Below are positions 61,729 through 64,000 of a DNA stretch of 64,000 bases, piece after piece. This DNA is from Tomocerus qinae (lineage: Eukaryota > Arthropoda > Collembola > Entomobryomorpha > Tomoceridae). The stretch lies in NCBI GenBank assembly GCA_020055645.1, contig JAECZT010000013.1, positions 186,001 through 250,000 on the forward strand, read 5' to 3'. The position numbers and the translations under genes are program-made. The notes below the pieces were generated by a model. The model saw nothing but the letters and a program-made list of their open reading frames with translations, was not told the DNA's origin and did not search any database. The first letter of the stretch is position 1. Each line of letters starts with the position of its first letter.

Positions 61729-64000
61729 CTTAGTCCCATGTTAAATCCCCATGCTAAGTAATATGTTAAATCATAATGCTAAATCACCTTGCTAACTCCT
61801 ATGCAAAATCCTTTTGCTAAGTCACATGTTAAATCCCCACACTAAGTCCCATGTTAAATCTCCATGCCAAGTCCCATGCTAAATCTCCATGCTATATCCC
61901 ATGCTAAATCCTGATGCTTAGTCCTATGTTAAATCCCCATGCTAAAATCCATGTTAAATCCCTTTGCTAAGTCTCATGCTAAGTTCTAGGCTAAATCGCC
62001 ATGCTAAGTCCCATGCCAAATTTCTTTGCTAAGTCCCATGCTAAATGCCCATGCTAAGTACCATGCAAAATCCCCATGCTAAGTCCCATGTTTAATAACC
62101 ATGCTAAGTCCCATGTTTAATCCCCATTCTAAGTCCCATGTTAAATCTCCATGCTAAGTCCCATGCTAAATCCCCATGCTAAGTCCCATGTTATATCCCC
62201 ATGCTAAGTCCCATGTTAAATCCCCATGCTAAGTCCCATGCTAAGTCCCATGTTAAATCACCATGCTCAGTCCCATGTTAAATCCCCATGCTAAGTCCCA
62301 TGTTAAATCCCCATGCTAAGTCCCATGCTAAGTCCCATGTTTAATCCCCATGCTAAGTGCTATGTTAAATCCCCATGCTAAGTCCCATGCTAACACCCAT
62401 GTTAAATCCCCATGCTAAGTCCCATGTTAAATCGCCATGCTCAGTCCTATGTTAAATCCCCATGCTAAGTCCCATGTTAAATCCCCATGCTATATCCCAT
62501 GCTAAATCCTGATGCTTAGTCCTATGTTAAATCCCCATGCTAAAACCCATGTTAAATCCCTATGCTAAGTCTCATGCTAAGTTCTAGGCTAAATCGCCAA
62601 GATAAGTCTCATGCCAAATCTCTTTGCTAAGTCCCATGCTAAATCCCTATGCTAAGTCCCATGCTAAATCCCCATGCTAAGTCCCATGCTTAATCCCCAT
62701 GCTAAGTCCCATGCAAAATCCCCATGCTAAGTCTAATGTTTAATCCCCATGCAAAGTCCCATGTTAAATCCCCATGCTAAGTCCCATGCTATATCCCATG
62801 CTAAATCCTGATGCATAGTCCCATGTTTAATCCCCATGCTAAGTCCCATGTTAAATCCCTATGCTAAGTCCCATGCTAAATCCCCATGCTAAGTCCCATG
62901 CTAAATCCCCATGCTAAGTCCCATGTTAAATCCCCATGCTAAGTCCCATGTTATAATCATATGCTAAGTCCCATGCTAAATCGCCTCGCTAAGTCCCAAG
63001 CAAAATCCCAATGTTTAGTCTCATGCTAAATCCCCCTGGTAAGTCCCATGTTAAATCCCTATGCTAAGTCCAATGCTAAGTCTCATGTTAAATTCCCATG
63101 CTAAGTCCCATGTTATAACCACATGCCAAGTCCCATGCTAAATCGCCTCGCTAAGTCCCAAGCAAAATCCCAATGTTTAGTCTCATGCTAAATCCCCTGG
63201 TAAGACCCATGTTAAATCCCTATGCTTAGTCCTATGTTAAATCCCCATGCTAAGTCTCATGTTAAATCCCCATGCTAAGTCCTATGTTAAATCCCCATCC
63301 TAAGTCCCACGTTAAATCCCCATGCTAAGTCACATTTTAAATCCCCATGCTAAGTCCCATGTGAAAACCTAATACTAAGTGCCATTTTAAACCCCCATAC
63401 TTAGTCCCATGTTAAATCCCCATGCTAAGTCCTATGTTAAATCATAATGCTAAATCACCTTGCTAACTCCTATGCAAAATCCCTTTGCTAAGTCACATGT
63501 TAAATCCCCATACTAAGTCCCATGTTAAATCTCCATGCCAAGTCTCATGCTAAATCTCCATGCTATATCCCATGCTAAATCCTTATGCTTAATCCTATGT
63601 TAAATCCCCATGCTAAAATCCATGTTAAATCCCTATGCTAAGTCTCATGCTAAGTTCTAGGCTAAATCGCCATGCTAAGTCCCATGCCAAATCTCTTTGC
63701 TAAGTCCCATGCCAAATCTCTTTGCTAAGTCCCATGCTAAATCCCCATGCTAAGTCCCATGAAAAATCCCCATGCTAAGTCTCATGTTTAATCCCCATTC
63801 TAAGTCCCATGTTAAATCCCCATGCTAAGTCCCATGCTAAATCCCCATGCTAAGTCCTATGTTAAATCCCCATGCTAAGTCCTATGTTAAATCCCTATGC
63901 TAAGTCTCATGTTAAATCGCTATGCTAAGTCCCATGTTAAATCCCCATGATATGTCCCATGTTAAATCCCCATGCTAAGTCCCATGCTAAGTCCCATGTT
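61729..64000 (+). repeat. Satellite end region with shorter, less ordered units
   Basis: The phase point recurs at 61729 and 63400, 1671 bases apart. Long runs here are close to the plain consensus dimer (for example 62.15-62.47 kb and 62.82-62.94 kb), with few of the rare variants that mark the 4.26-kb units. The window ends inside the array. Confidence 0.7.

Larger units (their letters stand above)
35255..64000 (+). repeat. Satellite block C, 25-bp tandem array
   Basis: Uninterrupted satellite to the window edge, in the same dimer and direction as blocks A and B. It holds no LINE copy and no gene. It falls into two adjacent 6.4-6.9 kb units, then three units of 4.2-4.7 kb, then a less structured end; these are listed separately. 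The 4.2-kb part uses variants that are rare or absent in blocks A and B, such as GCATCTGGCTAAATCGCC, TAAATCGGCGCGC and TAAATCCATATGC. Confidence 0.97.

Noticed and set aside
35255-64000. Telomeric repeat
   Set aside because: Neither strand carries TTAGG or another known telomere motif as the unit; the 25-bp dimer is a different sequence.
1-64000. Host protein genes, tRNAs or other RNA genes in the satellite
   Set aside because: TAA in both half-units closes all forward frames. No cloverleaf or unique sequence longer than a few dimers was seen outside the two LINE copies.

Overview
The window is almost wholly satellite DNA from a eukaryote, most likely an arthropod and probably an insect. That assignment is an inference from the retrotransposon it carries, an insect-style non-LTR element with endonuclease, reverse transcriptase and RNase H. 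About 55 of the 64 kb is one head-to-tail tandem array. Its basic unit is about 25 bp, made of two related half-units: AATCCCCATGCTA (13 bp) followed by AGTCCCATGTTA (12 bp). I saw no host gene, RNA gene or inverted satellite block.

Layout: satellite block A (1-12136); a minus-strand LINE (12151-16771) flanked by a 14-bp target-site duplication; satellite block B (16786-30607); a second, nearly identical LINE copy (30622-35240) with the same 14-bp duplication; satellite block C (35255-64000).

The array is hierarchical. Above the 25-bp dimer there are higher-order units of about 1501 bp (8072, 9573, 11074 and again 26519, 28020, 29520), of about 6.4-6.9 kb (35.7-49.0 kb), and of about 4.20/4.26/4.67 kb (48.6-61.7 kb). 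On top sits an 18.1-18.3 kb unit (1873-19980 and 19981-38325) that contains the LINE. The two LINE copies therefore come from one insertion that was later copied with its satellite flanks. Indels I could measure between the two 18-kb units are multiples of about 25 bp (25, 199 and 249 bp), as expected from in-register unequal exchange.

The LINE belongs to the I/Loa/R1-like group. ORF2 codes in order for an APE/EEP endonuclease, a YADD reverse transcriptase, an RNase H and a C-terminal CCHC knuckle. I see no ORF1. The two copies differ by only about four substitutions and four one-base homopolymer indels. Those indels break ORF2 at different places in the two copies, so every catalytic domain is readable in at least one copy but neither copy has a continuous ORF2. 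The leader of about 0.8 kb holds three inverted repeats, two of them long.
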